DNA of 64,000 nt, taken from an uncultured Oscillospiraceae bacterium. Lineage in GTDB: Bacteria > Bacillota > Clostridia > Oscillospirales > Oscillospiraceae. The notes under the pieces are model-generated. The model was given only the letters and a program-made list of their open reading frames with translations. It searched no databases and was not told where the DNA came from. A program made the position numbers and the translations under genes. This document shows positions 15,970 to 24,030 of this stretch, one piece after another; positions within the stretch are counted from its first letter, which is position 1; every line of letters begins with the position of its first letter. The stretch is from assembly GCA_910588635.1 (NCBI GenBank), contig CAJUPW010000013.1, forward strand, positions 1 to 64,000, given 5' to 3'.

Positions 15970-16826
15970 ACCTTGTTTTTGAAAATATCAGTAAAGTATT
16001 CCAGGAAACCGTCGCGCTGGAAAAAATCAACCTGACCATGTCCGGCGGCGTCTATGGCCTGTTAGGGCCCAACGGAGCCGGGAAAACGACTATGATGAAA
16101 ATTATGACCGACTTGGTGCCGCCCTCCACAGGCCGGGTGCTTTTGGACGGCCAGGATATTGCCGTAATGGGGGCCGGCTTCCGAAAAAAGCTGGGTTATC
16201 TCCCCCAGGATTTTGGCGTCTACCCAAACTTTACGGCGGAGCAATTTCTTTTCTACATTGCGCGATTGAAGGGCCTTTCAAAGTATGAGGCGAAGCGGCA
16301 GACGGATGATCTGCTGGCTATGGTGGGGCTGGAAGAAAAAGCGCGAAAAAAGCTCAAAGGGTTTTCCGGAGGGCAAAAGCAGAGGATTGGAATTGCGCAG
16401 GCTCTCCTGGGCGACCCGGAAATTCTGGTGCTGGATGAACCGACAGCCGGGCTGGACCCGGAAGAACGCATCCGGTTTCGGGGGATCATCAGCGTGTTGT
16501 CTCAGCAGAAAATCGTGCTGCTGTCCACCCATATCGTTTCCGATATAGAGGCCATTGCCAACCGGGTCATTCTGTTGAAAAAGGGCTCCATATTGGACGT
16601 GAAGCGGCCCGCTGAGTTGTTGGAAAAAATAGAAGGTAAGGTCTGGAGCGTCACCGTTGACACAGTGAATGAAGCGAAGCTGATTCAGAAATTCTCATGC
16701 AGCAACATCATGCACGTGGAAGGAAAAAGCGTGGTTCGGCTGCTTTCTGAGCAGGGACCATGCGCAGAGGCCACGCCGCAGTCTCCTAATATGGAGGATG
16801 TGTATCTGTACTATTTCGGGCAATAA
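15966..16826 (+). CDS. ABC transporter ATP-binding protein
   Basis: A 286-residue ATPase with Walker A GPNGAGKTT near residue 37, Q-loop PQDFG, signature FSGGQKQR, Walker B ILVLDEPTAGLDP and the switch His in STH. About 70 C-terminal residues form the extension found in ABC-2 drug or bacteriocin exporters. It energises the permeases encoded just upstream, with which it overlaps by 4 nt. The ATG at 15966 was chosen over an in-frame start 219 nt upstream because of this overlap and the alignment of the N-terminus (MNLVFENISK). Confidence 0.93.
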   Translation: MNLVFENISKVFQETVALEKINLTMSGGVYGLLGPNGAGKTTMMKIMTDLVPPSTGRVLLDGQDIAVMGAGFRKKLGYLPQDFGVYPNFTAEQFLFYIARLKGLSKYEAKRQTDDLLAMVGLEEKARKKLKGFSGGQKQRIGIAQALLGDPEILVLDEPTAGLDPEERIRFRGIISVLSQQKIVLLSTHIVSDIEAIANRVILLKKGSILDVKRPAELLEKIEGKVWSVTVDTVNEAKLIQKFSCSNIMHVEGKSVVRLLSEQGPCAEATPQSPNMEDVYLYYFGQ

Positions 16827-16866
16827 AATTGATTCTTGGCAATAGCAATACACGATAAAATGGATT

Positions 16867-17106
16867 TTACCTATCGGCATACTCCTGTTCCAAGTCAAGC
16901 CGCTTCTGATTGGCCTCACTGTGAATGCACATCTTGGACATACTGCTTTTGAGGAGGCTGAGGGGCGTCAAACCATTGTGCCGCAATTGTGCGGAATAGG
17001 CCCGGTCAACAACTGCGGCGGCCTTTCTGATGGTCCCCCGGCCCCTGACACAGCAGCGTACTTGCCGCTGTTTTCTTCCTTTGCTGCACTTCATTGTAAT
17101 ACCCAC
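16867..17106 (-). pseudogene. Possible gene remnant in a 394-bp spacer
   Basis: The 394-bp spacer 16827-17220 has no confident gene. A minus-strand open frame of 79 codons is rich in Arg and Lys and has no ribosome site. Its C-terminal part (RLDLEQEYADR) looks more protein-like than the rest. It may be debris of the event that brought in the ECF/ABC block. Family not recognised; it may be non-coding. Confidence 0.2.
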
Positions 17107-17137
17107 ATAAAATTAAGGAAATTCACAGAATATTTCG

Positions 17138-17166
17138 TTTCCAAAGTGTCCTGTATGTGATATAAT
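17138..17166 (+). promoter_or_regulatory. Promoter of the zapA operon
   Basis: TTTCCA (17138-17143) and a perfect TATAAT (17161-17166) are separated by 17 bp, with a TG just upstream of the -10 (extended -10). The zapA ATG is 55 bp downstream. Confidence 0.65.
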
Positions 17167-17220
17167 ACCTCTATCTGTAGAAATCTGAGGAATCAGAGAA
17201 AGAGCGGGGAGGAAACGGCT

Positions 17221-17535
17221 ATGAAAAACACGATCAAGGTTATCATCGACGGCAGGGATTACAACATGGTCGCGGTGGAGGACGAGACGTATGTCCGCAG
17301 GTGCGCCGAGCTGGTGGACCAGCAGATTAAGGAGGTTTCAGTGGGAGGGCGGCTCTCCCAGGCGGACGCGGCGGTGCTGGCCGCCATGAATGTGGCCGAC
17401 ATGCTGCTGAAGGAGCAGGAGGCCTCAGAAAATCTCCGCCGGCAGGTGAAGGAAAACTTGGAGGAGGCCAACGCCCTGAAAATGGAGCTGTCCGAGGCCA
17501 AGCGGGAAATCTTCAAGCTGGGCACCAAGAAGTAA
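17221..17535 (+). CDS. zapA: Cell division protein ZapA
   Basis: A 104-residue ZapA. The N-terminal globular part (IKVIIDGRDYNMV, then AELVDQQIKE) is followed by a long C-terminal coiled coil. It binds and bundles FtsZ at the division site. Length and pattern are normal for Firmicutes. GGGGAGG lies 8 nt upstream of the ATG. The U32 peptidase gene begins 21 nt downstream, a pairing typical of this group. Confidence 0.9.
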   Translation: MKNTIKVIIDGRDYNMVAVEDETYVRRCAELVDQQIKEVSVGGRLSQADAAVLAAMNVADMLLKEQEASENLRRQVKENLEEANALKMELSEAKREIFKLGTKK

Positions 17536-17556
17536 GAAAGGAAGGAGGCGCCGCCG

Positions 17557-19644
17557 ATGATGGAGCTGCTTGCTCCCGCAGGGTCTATGGAGGCGGTGAC
17601 CGCGGCCGTCCAGAACGGGGCGGACGCCGTCTATTTTGGATACGGAGACTTCAACGCCCGCCGCGGCGCCCGGAACTTTACTCGGGAGGAGGCTGCGGCG
17701 GCGGTTTCCTACTGCCATGTGCGGGGGTGTAAGGTCAACCTCACTTTAAACACCTTGCTCACCGACCGGGAGCTGCCCTCAGCGGCGGAGCTGGCCGCCC
17801 ACGCCAGCGACATCGGGGTGGACGCGGTCATTGTTCAGGACCTGGGCGTGGTACGGATGCTCCGCCAGTCCTTCCCGGACCTGCCCATCCACGGCTCCAC
17901 CCAGATGACCGTCCACTCCCTGGACGGGGTGAAGCTGTGCGCCGATCTGGGGATGACCCGGGTGGTGCTGGGCCGGGAGCTGAGCCGGGACCAGATCGCC
18001 TATATCTGCCGAAATTCTCCCATTGAGATCGAGGTGTTCGGACACGGCGCTTTGTGCATGTGCTGGTCGGGCCAGTGCTTCTTTTCCTCCGTCATCGGCG
18101 GACGCAGCGGCAACCGGGGGATGTGCGCCCAGCCCTGCCGGCTGAACTACGGCTGGAACGGCAAGGCGGACGAGCACCCCCTGTCTCTGAAGGATCTGTC
18201 CATGGCGGGACACCTAAAGGAGCTGCAGGAGATGGGGGTGGCCTGCCTCAAGCTGGAGGGCCGGATGAAGCGTCCGGAGTATGTGGCCATCGTCACCGGC
18301 GTCTACGCCCGGGCGCTGCGGGAGGGCCGGGAGCCCACGGCCGAGGAGATCGGCGCTTTAAAGCAGAGCTTTTCCCGCCAGGGCTTTACCGACGGCTATT
18401 TTATGAACAAGAAGGACCCCGGCATGTTCGGCACCCGCCAGGAGGAGAAGGAGCCGAAGGAATTGTACGCCCAGGCCCGGACCACCTACGAGAACGGAGT
18501 GGAGAACCGGAAGGAGCCGGTGCGCATGTTCGCCCTCATCGAGCCGGGCCGGCCGGCCCAGGCAGCGGTACAGGACTGCCAGGGCCGGGTGGCCCAGGTG
18601 GAGGGCCCCGTTCCCGAAGAGGCCCGAAACGTCCCTCTTACCCGGGAGAAGGTGGAGAGCCAGCTCTCCCGCACCGGGGGCACCCCTTTTGTCTGCGAAA
18701 AGACCACCGCCAAGGTGGCCGAGGGCCTGTCTCTTCCCCTGTCTGCCCTCAACGACCTGCGCCGCCGCTGCGTGGAGGAGCTGATGAAGCAGCGGGACGT
18801 ACCGCCCCGGCGGCGGCGGTCCCCCTATCAGCCCGGAGTGCGGTATGAGAACCGGAAGGAGCCGGCCGTGTTCACCGTCTCCCTGCGCAGGGCGGACCAG
18901 CTCAGTACCGACCTGCTGAAATTAAAGCCCGCCCTCATCTACCTCCCCGCCGACGAGGGGGCCGTTCATCCCGAGGCGGTCAAACGCTGCCAGCAGGCGG
19001 GGGTGCCTGTGGCCGTCTGTCTGCCCCGCATCTGCACCGACGGCGAGCTGCCCCGGCTGGAGCAGGACCTGGTGGCCTTGCGGGAGCTGGGCGTCACTGA
19101 GGCCCTGGCCGGAACCTGGGGAGCTGTGCGCCGGGCTGGGCAGATGGGCTTCGCCGTCCGGGGGGACTACGGCCTGGGGGTGTACAACAGCCAGACCATG
19201 AAGGAGCTGAAACGGCTCAAGCTGCTCTCGGCCACCCTCTCCTTTGAGCTGAAATTCCCCCAGATCCGGGACCTTTCCAAGGCCATTCCCGCCGAGTTCA
19301 TCGCCTACGGCCGCCTGCCCCTGATGATTACCGAGAACTGCATCATCTATAACCACTGCTCGCGGCACACCTGCGACAACGTGAACCTGCTTACCGACCG
19401 GAAGGGGGAGCGATTCCCGGTGGTCAAGGCCTGGGGATGCCGGAATGAGATTTACAACTCCAAAAAAATTTTTCTGGCCGACAAGCAGGCCGACTGGCGG
19501 AAGCTGGGCCTGTGGGGCGCGCGGCTGATGTTCACCACCGAGAACGCCCTGGAGTGCGCCCAGGTGCTGGAGCGGTACTTAAATCAGGGCAAATACCAGC
19601 CCAACGACTTCACCCGGGGTCTGTACTACCGGGATGTGGAGTAA
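17557..19644 (+). CDS. Peptidase U32 family protein (collagenase-like/RlhA-type)
   Basis: A 695-residue U32 protein. The N-terminal TIM-barrel-like domain begins ELLAPAGSMEA, and the family signature with clustered cysteines is near residues 165-190 (GALCMCWSGQCF, then CAQPCR). A long C-terminal extension (DUF3656-type) carries another Cys/His cluster (YNHCSRHTCD). Members were first called collagenases; RlhA relatives hydroxylate 23S rRNA and related proteins bind Fe-S clusters. The protease label is therefore doubtful here. Two ATG codons start the frame. Confidence 0.88.
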   Translation: MMELLAPAGSMEAVTAAVQNGADAVYFGYGDFNARRGARNFTREEAAAAVSYCHVRGCKVNLTLNTLLTDRELPSAAELAAHASDIGVDAVIVQDLGVVRMLRQSFPDLPIHGSTQMTVHSLDGVKLCADLGMTRVVLGRELSRDQIAYICRNSPIEIEVFGHGALCMCWSGQCFFSSVIGGRSGNRGMCAQPCRLNYGWNGKADEHPLSLKDLSMAGHLKELQEMGVACLKLEGRMKRPEYVAIVTGVYARALREGREPTAEEIGALKQSFSRQGFTDGYFMNKKDPGMFGTRQEEKEPKELYAQARTTYENGVENRKEPVRMFALIEPGRPAQAAVQDCQGRVAQVEGPVPEEARNVPLTREKVESQLSRTGGTPFVCEKTTAKVAEGLSLPLSALNDLRRRCVEELMKQRDVPPRRRRSPYQPGVRYENRKEPAVFTVSLRRADQLSTDLLKLKPALIYLPADEGAVHPEAVKRCQQAGVPVAVCLPRICTDGELPRLEQDLVALRELGVTEALAGTWGAVRRAGQMGFAVRGDYGLGVYNSQTMKELKRLKLLSATLSFELKFPQIRDLSKAIPAEFIAYGRLPLMITENCIIYNHCSRHTCDNVNLLTDRKGERFPVVKAWGCRNEIYNSKKIFLADKQADWRKLGLWGARLMFTTENALECAQVLERYLNQGKYQPNDFTRGLYYRDVE

Positions 19645-19648
19645 GGCC

Positions 19649-20773
19649 ATGCTCAGCCGTCAGAAGCTGTTCTGGCTCAGCCGGGTCTACGACCTGCCCG
19701 GGTCCGGCGCCCGCTTCGTCCGGGCCGTCCAGGACAACTGCGCCTACCACATCAGGCACTGCCCGGAGTACCGGGCCGTCTGCCGGGCGGAGGGGTTCTC
19801 CCCCGAGCAGGTGAAAACCATAGACGACCTGGCAAAGCTGCCCCTCCTGCCCACTCTGTTCTTCAAGCGGCGCCACGTTGCCTCTATGCCGGGGTGGCGC
19901 GCTCCCATGAAGGTGACCTCCTCGGGCACCAGCGGCAGCTTCAGCCGGGTGGGGTTCGACTGGGGCTGCATCTTCGCGGAAATTCCCATGGTGCTGCGGC
20001 TGGGATTTTACCATAAGCTGGTCTCCCCCGTGCCAGCCCGCTATGTGATTCTGGGCTACAAGCCGGGCAGACAGGACCAAATGGGGGTGGCCCGGACCAT
20101 GTTCGGCCTGACCCACTTCGCTCCGCCTGTGGGCCGGTTCTACGCCCTGCGCTGGAAGGACGGGAGCTACATCCCTGACCTGGACGGGGCGGTTAAGACC
20201 CTGGCCCGCTGGGCCCGGCTGCCTCTGCCTGTCCGAATCGTGGCCTTTCCCTCCTATCTCTGGTTCGGAATGGAGCGCCTGGAGGAGCTGGGCCTGTCGG
20301 TAAAGCTGCCCAAAGGGTCAAAAATCCTCCTGGCCGGGGGCTGGAAGCAGCACTACGCCCAGGAGGTGGATAAAAGCACACTCTACAATCTTGCCAAAAG
20401 AGTGCTGGGGGTGGAGGAGGACAGTATCCACGAGTTTTTCGGAGCGGTGGAGCACCCCGTTTTCTTCAACTCCTGCAAAAACCACCATTTTCACATCCCG
20501 GTCTATTCCCGAGTGATAATCCGAGACGTGCGCACGCTGGAACCCTTGCCTATGGGGGAGGTAGGGCTGGTGAATCTGATTACCCCCCTTATCAACGCCA
20601 CCCCGGTGACCAGCGTCATGACCGATGACCTGGGGTATCTTACCCCCGGGGAGGCTTGCGGCTGCGGGCTGACCGCCCCTTACCTCACCATTCTGGGCCG
20701 AGCGGGCTTGAATGATATCACCACCTGCGCGGCAGGCGCGGCCGAGTTACTAAACCAAACCGGAGCCCAGTGA
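19649..20773 (+). CDS. LuxE-type acyl-protein synthetase
   Basis: A 374-residue member of the LuxE/acyl-protein synthetase family, an ANL adenylase relative. The P-loop-like motif TSSGTSGSFS is near residue 90. A C-terminal region rich in Cys and His follows. It would activate a fatty acid as acyl-AMP and load it onto itself or onto LuxC. The start at 19649 follows the U32 stop by 4 nt with GGAG upstream; an in-frame ATG lies 15 nt earlier. The reductase partner follows directly; no luciferase genes are present. Confidence 0.85.
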   Translation: MLSRQKLFWLSRVYDLPGSGARFVRAVQDNCAYHIRHCPEYRAVCRAEGFSPEQVKTIDDLAKLPLLPTLFFKRRHVASMPGWRAPMKVTSSGTSGSFSRVGFDWGCIFAEIPMVLRLGFYHKLVSPVPARYVILGYKPGRQDQMGVARTMFGLTHFAPPVGRFYALRWKDGSYIPDLDGAVKTLARWARLPLPVRIVAFPSYLWFGMERLEELGLSVKLPKGSKILLAGGWKQHYAQEVDKSTLYNLAKRVLGVEEDSIHEFFGAVEHPVFFNSCKNHHFHIPVYSRVIIRDVRTLEPLPMGEVGLVNLITPLINATPVTSVMTDDLGYLTPGEACGCGLTAPYLTILGRAGLNDITTCAAGAAELLNQTGAQ

Positions 20774-20806
20774 AGCGGGTCCGGTTTGGAGAGGAGGAGC
20801 AAGGGA

Positions 20807-20881
20807 ATGGAGCGGATAAAGATTTTGGAAAAATCTTTGAAGCGGAATGGACTTTGCTCCGACGAGGGAGAAATGCCATGA
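20807..20881 (+). CDS. Short open frame with strong ribosome site before luxC
   Basis: A 24-codon frame (MERIKILEKSLKRNGLCS...) preceded by GAGGAGGAGC. Its stop overlaps the ATG of the reductase gene as ATGA. It could be a coupling leader that sets reductase translation. Alternatively, the reductase starts at GTG 20770 and this frame is meaningless. No family is recognised. Confidence 0.3.
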   Translation: MERIKILEKSLKRNGLCSDEGEMP

Positions 20882-22140
20882 TTTTTGCAGGCGGAAAAAT
20901 CCTCCCAGACCGGGAGCTGGACGCCGTCCTGTCCGGTCTGGAGCGGGATGTCCCCAACATCTTGAGCGGCCCGCCCCTGGAAGCGGACGCCGTGCTGAAT
21001 GTTCTGGATTCTCTGGGCAGTGAGCTGGACAGCGGGGCGCTGGACCCCCTCATTGCCCAATTTGCCCCGCCCGGAGCCCGGGAGGAGCTGGACCGGGTGC
21101 GGCCCCAGATTGGCCGCGCCGCTCTGGAGGCCCGCCTGGAGCTGGAACTGGGGGGCCTCAGCGGCCCCCGGCCTTTCGGACGCTCGGAGGTGCGGCCTCT
21201 GGGGGTGCTGCTCCATGTGGCTCCAGGGAATATGGCGGGCCTGCCCGCCTTCACCGCCGTGGAGGGCCTGCTCACCGGCAATATCAACCTGGTGAAGCTG
21301 CCTCGGGGGGACCGGGGCCTCACGTTGGCGGTGTTTCAGAAGCTGACGGAGCTGGAGCCGAAGCTGGCCCCCTGGCTGTACGCCTTTGATATCCCATCCG
21401 GAGATACCGTCTCTCTGAAGCGGCTGGCCTCCCTGGCCGACGGGATCGTCACCTGGGGCGGAGACGGGGCCATCGCCGCTGTGCGGAATATGGCCCCGCC
21501 CGGCTGTAAGCTTATGGAGTGGGGCCACCGGCTCAGCTTCGCCTATCTGTCCGGCTGGGAGGGGATCGACTTGTCCGGGCTGGCGGACCACATCGTCTCC
21601 ACCGGCGGGCTGCTGTGCTCCTCCTGTCAGGTAATCTTTTTGGATACGGATTATCTGTCCGCTGCGGAACAATTCTGTAAAAAATTCCTTCCTGTATTAG
21701 AAAAGGCCGCCGCGTCCCGCTTTAAAACCCCCGGACAGGCGGCCCAGGCCGCCCTCTACGCCCGGGAGGCCGCCCTGGAGCAGATCGTGGACCGGCCGGA
21801 CTCCGGCGACCTGAGCTTTCCCGGCCAATGCTGTTCCGTTACCCTGCGCCGGGACTATGAGCTGGAGCTGTCCCACCTCCACGGCAACGTACTGGTGAAG
21901 CGCCTGCCACGGGGGGAGATCGTTTCCGTCCTGCGCCGCCAAAGGGGCCGGCTCCAGACGGCGGGGCTGCTCTGTCCCGGGCGGTCGCGGGCGGAGCTGA
22001 CCGCCCTGCTGGCCCGGGCGGGGGTCAACCGGATCACCGCCCCCGGACATATGTCCCGCGCCCTCCCCCTGGAGGCCCACGATGGGGAGTACCCCTTGCG
22101 CCGGTATGTGCGGGTGGTGGATGTGGAAAATATTTTTTGA
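20878..22140 (+). CDS. LuxC-type acyl-protein/acyl-CoA reductase
   Basis: A 420-residue aldehyde-dehydrogenase-like protein of the LuxC family. It carries VAPGNMAGLPAFT near residue 110 and a cysteine-bearing segment GGLLCSSCQV near residue 240, where LuxC has its acyl-accepting Cys. LuxC reduces the LuxE-activated fatty acyl group to a long-chain aldehyde with NADPH. I chose ATG 20878 (GGGAG 7 nt upstream); GTG 20770, overlapping luxE, would add 36 residues unlike the family. The aldehyde may feed ether-lipid or envelope chemistry rather than light. Confidence 0.83.
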   Translation: MIFAGGKILPDRELDAVLSGLERDVPNILSGPPLEADAVLNVLDSLGSELDSGALDPLIAQFAPPGAREELDRVRPQIGRAALEARLELELGGLSGPRPFGRSEVRPLGVLLHVAPGNMAGLPAFTAVEGLLTGNINLVKLPRGDRGLTLAVFQKLTELEPKLAPWLYAFDIPSGDTVSLKRLASLADGIVTWGGDGAIAAVRNMAPPGCKLMEWGHRLSFAYLSGWEGIDLSGLADHIVSTGGLLCSSCQVIFLDTDYLSAAEQFCKKFLPVLEKAAASRFKTPGQAAQAALYAREAALEQIVDRPDSGDLSFPGQCCSVTLRRDYELELSHLHGNVLVKRLPRGEIVSVLRRQRGRLQTAGLLCPGRSRAELTALLARAGVNRITAPGHMSRALPLEAHDGEYPLRRYVRVVDVENIF

Positions 22141-22152
22141 GGAGTTTACAAT

Positions 22153-22602
22153 ATGGACTTGAAAATCAAGGCGGTTTCCCCTAAAATCGGGAAAGAAATT
22201 CCCTTGCCCTACTACGCCACCCCCGGCTCTGCGGCCATGGACCTACACGCCTGTGTGGACGAGGCGGTGATCATTCCCGCCGGCGGGCGGAAAACCATCC
22301 CCACCGGCATCGCCATCGCGCTGCCCGGCGCGGACTATGTGGCTCTGGTTTACGCCCGCAGCGGGCTGGGCATCAAGCACGGGGTGGCCCCGGCCAACTG
22401 TGTGGGGGTCATCGACAGCGATTACAGGGGTGAAATATTAGTGGGGCTTCAAAACTCCGGGGAATCAGATTTTACCGTCCGGCCCGGAGACCGTATCGCT
22501 CAGCTGATGATCGCCCCGGTGATGCAGGCCAATATCCAAATGGTAGACGAGCTGGACGGCACCGCCCGGGGGGCCGGGGGCTTCGGGTCCACCGGAACAT
22601 AA
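22153..22602 (+). CDS. dut: dUTP diphosphatase
   Basis: A 149-residue trimeric dUTPase. All five motifs are visible: PGSAAMDL, the central YARSGLGIKHGV, GVIDSDYRGEI, GDRIAQL and the C-terminal P-loop-like RGAGGFGSTG. It hydrolyses dUTP to dUMP, keeping uracil out of DNA and feeding dTMP synthesis. GGAG precedes the ATG; the gene follows luxC by 12 nt in the same operon. Confidence 0.95.
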   Translation: MDLKIKAVSPKIGKEIPLPYYATPGSAAMDLHACVDEAVIIPAGGRKTIPTGIAIALPGADYVALVYARSGLGIKHGVAPANCVGVIDSDYRGEILVGLQNSGESDFTVRPGDRIAQLMIAPVMQANIQMVDELDGTARGAGGFGSTGT

Positions 22603-22614
22603 GGAGTCGTGAAT

Positions 22615-23475
22615 ATGTTTGGACTGTTTCAGAAAAAAGGCGGAGAGCCGGAAGAAAAAGCGCGGGAAAAGCAGCGGGAACCGGGCGGAGAGAACGCCCG
22701 GTTCAAGGAGTTTTCCGCCCAATTTCTCCCGGAGGAGCTGTCCATTCTGGCCGTCACCGGGGCCAACGGCTTCGGCGGGGGAAAAACGAGCGGGGAGGAG
22801 CTGTGGACGGCCTCCATCGGCCTGACCGCCTGGATGGAGGAGGACAGCCCCGACATCCACCGGGGGGAGTTTGTCCTCAGCACCATTGGAGACGACCAGC
22901 TTCTGGAGATTCTGCGCCGGCGGACGCCCCGGGACTTTATCGTGAAATTCCGGGGCCGGGTGTCGGAGGACGGCCGGCGCCTGCTGCTGCTGGACCTGCC
23001 CGAGCCGGGATTCGACCCCGACCTGAAGGCGATTTTAGAGGAGCAGAAGAAGCCCGTCACCATTGAGGAGGAGGGGCTGGGCGTTTTTACCCTGAACCGG
23101 CAGGTGAACTGGTTTGAGGCCGGCGTGGACTGGCTGGGGACGGAAATTTCCCTGGTCTTTGACCGGGAGGAGGACCGGGCCGGCTGCGCGGCAAACGCCA
23201 GGGCCTTGCTGGCCTCCGCCGCCGATTGGGACAGGCGGGTGCGGGAGTACGCAGCCGGCGAGCTGCTGGATTCCGCCAACGACTGGGCGGAGGACGGGGA
23301 AGAGCCCATCACCCGGGAGCAGTTTATGGAACGGATGGAGCCGGAGTCCGTCGAGATTCGGGCGGACGGCTCCTTCGAGTTCTGGTTCGCCGACGGAGAG
23401 ATGTTCTACGGCCACTCCATCCATGTCTCCGGCGACCTGACCGGCGGCCCCGACGCGGCTCAGATGGAGGGCTGA
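22615..23475 (+). CDS. DUF2262 domain-containing protein
   Basis: A 286-residue soluble acidic protein. The C-terminal half (from about residue 155: NWFEAGVDWLGTEISL, later NDWAED and FEFWFADGEMFYGHSI) fits the DUF2262 pattern. The N-terminal half is a second globular domain with no recognised family. Function unknown; DUF2262 proteins sometimes sit in immunity-like loci. The ATG at 22615 is 8 nt after AAGGAG; GTG 22609 is too close. Its end overlaps the convergent DUF6809 gene by 16 nt. Confidence 0.75.
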   Translation: MFGLFQKKGGEPEEKAREKQREPGGENARFKEFSAQFLPEELSILAVTGANGFGGGKTSGEELWTASIGLTAWMEEDSPDIHRGEFVLSTIGDDQLLEILRRRTPRDFIVKFRGRVSEDGRRLLLLDLPEPGFDPDLKAILEEQKKPVTIEEEGLGVFTLNRQVNWFEAGVDWLGTEISLVFDREEDRAGCAANARALLASAADWDRRVREYAAGELLDSANDWAEDGEEPITREQFMERMEPESVEIRADGSFEFWFADGEMFYGHSIHVSGDLTGGPDAAQMEG

Positions 23476-23726
23476 TTCCCCAGCGCCTCCAGCATCAGAC
23501 ATACGCCCAGCGCAAATCCGGAGCGGTAATATTGATAATTCTGCCGCGCCGCCCGCTCCCCCTCCAGATCACATAGGCGGTCGAGAAACGCCGGGCCGAA
23601 TGCCGCTTTGATCTTGTCCACCTCCGCAAAAATCTGGTCGTATAATTCCTGTTGCTTTTTATCCCGCTTCGGGGTAATATCGTAGTCGCCGCTGAATAAT
23701 TGATATAGGATATTTTCCATTTCCAT
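23460..23726 (-). CDS. DUF6809 family small protein
   Basis: An 88-residue protein with the features of DUF6809: an N-terminal NILYQLFSGDYDI and a C-terminal hydrophobic FALGVCLMLEAL. Function unknown; relatives are common in Oscillospiraceae, often near HTH genes. Either of two adjacent ATGs (23726, 23720) could start it. It is driven by a perfect consensus promoter with two operator palindromes (23729-23770) and is divergent from the HTH gene, so strong but switchable expression is expected. Confidence 0.72.
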   Translation of the reverse strand: MEMENILYQLFSGDYDITPKRDKKQQELYDQIFAEVDKIKAAFGPAFLDRLCDLEGERAARQNYQYYRSGFALGVCLMLEALGNQPSI

Positions 23727-23728
23727 AC

Positions 23729-23770
23729 CCCCAATTTTACTGGGGCTATTATACCCCAATTGCATTGGGG
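23729..23770. promoter_or_regulatory. Paired operators of the HTH/DUF6809 switch
   Basis: Two related 17-bp palindromes, CCCCAATTTTACTGGGG (23729-23745) and CCCCAATTGCATTGGGG (23754-23770), have centres 25 bp apart. The second fills the whole spacer of the minus promoter; the first covers its start site. They are very likely bound by the HTH protein encoded at 23788. Confidence 0.8.
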
Positions 23771-23776
23771 TGTCAA
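23748..23776 (-). promoter_or_regulatory. Perfect consensus promoter of the DUF6809 gene
   Basis: On the minus strand TTGACA (23771-23776) and TATAAT (23748-23753) are 17 bp apart, both perfect matches. The spacer is exactly the palindrome CCCCAATGCAATTGGGG. Confidence 0.88.
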
Positions 23777-23787
23777 GAGGTACTTGT

Positions 23788-24030
23788 ATGTTTTCAAAAG
23801 AACTTTTCGGCCAGCGGATTTTGGAGCAGAGAAAAAAATCCGGAGAGACACAGAAGGCTCTGGCAGAAGTATTGGGTGTAGGAGATACGCAGGTCGTCGA
23901 GATAGAGCATGGCCGAGCCACCACCTCCGCCGAGCGCATCGCCCTGATCTGCCGGCACTACAACATCTCCGCCGACTATCTGCTGGGCCTCACCGACGAC
24001 CCGGAGCCGAAATATGGGGTGAAGCCGTGA
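23788..24030 (+). CDS. Small XRE-family helix-turn-helix repressor
   Basis: An 80-residue single-domain regulator with a Cro/CI-type HTH (residues about 10-65: QRILEQRKKSGETQKALAE, then TQVVEIEHGRA and ISADYLLGLTDD). It probably represses the divergent DUF6809 gene and itself through the palindromes at 23729-23770. The ATG at 23788 is 8 nt after AGAGG. Its stop overlaps the maf start (GTGA), so a regulator gene has become coupled to a conserved maf-mreCD operon. Confidence 0.85.
   Translation: MFSKELFGQRILEQRKKSGETQKALAEVLGVGDTQVVEIEHGRATTSAERIALICRHYNISADYLLGLTDDPEPKYGVKP

Noticed and set aside
17557..19644. True collagenase
   Set aside because: The U32 label is historical; the Cys-rich motifs fit Fe-S or RNA-hydroxylation relatives better.
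19649..22140. Bioluminescence operon
   Set aside because: LuxE and LuxC are present but luxA, luxB and luxD are not, and the setting is an anaerobe envelope operon.
23460..24030. Prophage remnant
   Set aside because: The HTH switch is phage-like, but no integrase, structural or lysis gene is nearby; a stand-alone regulatory pair is the simpler reading.
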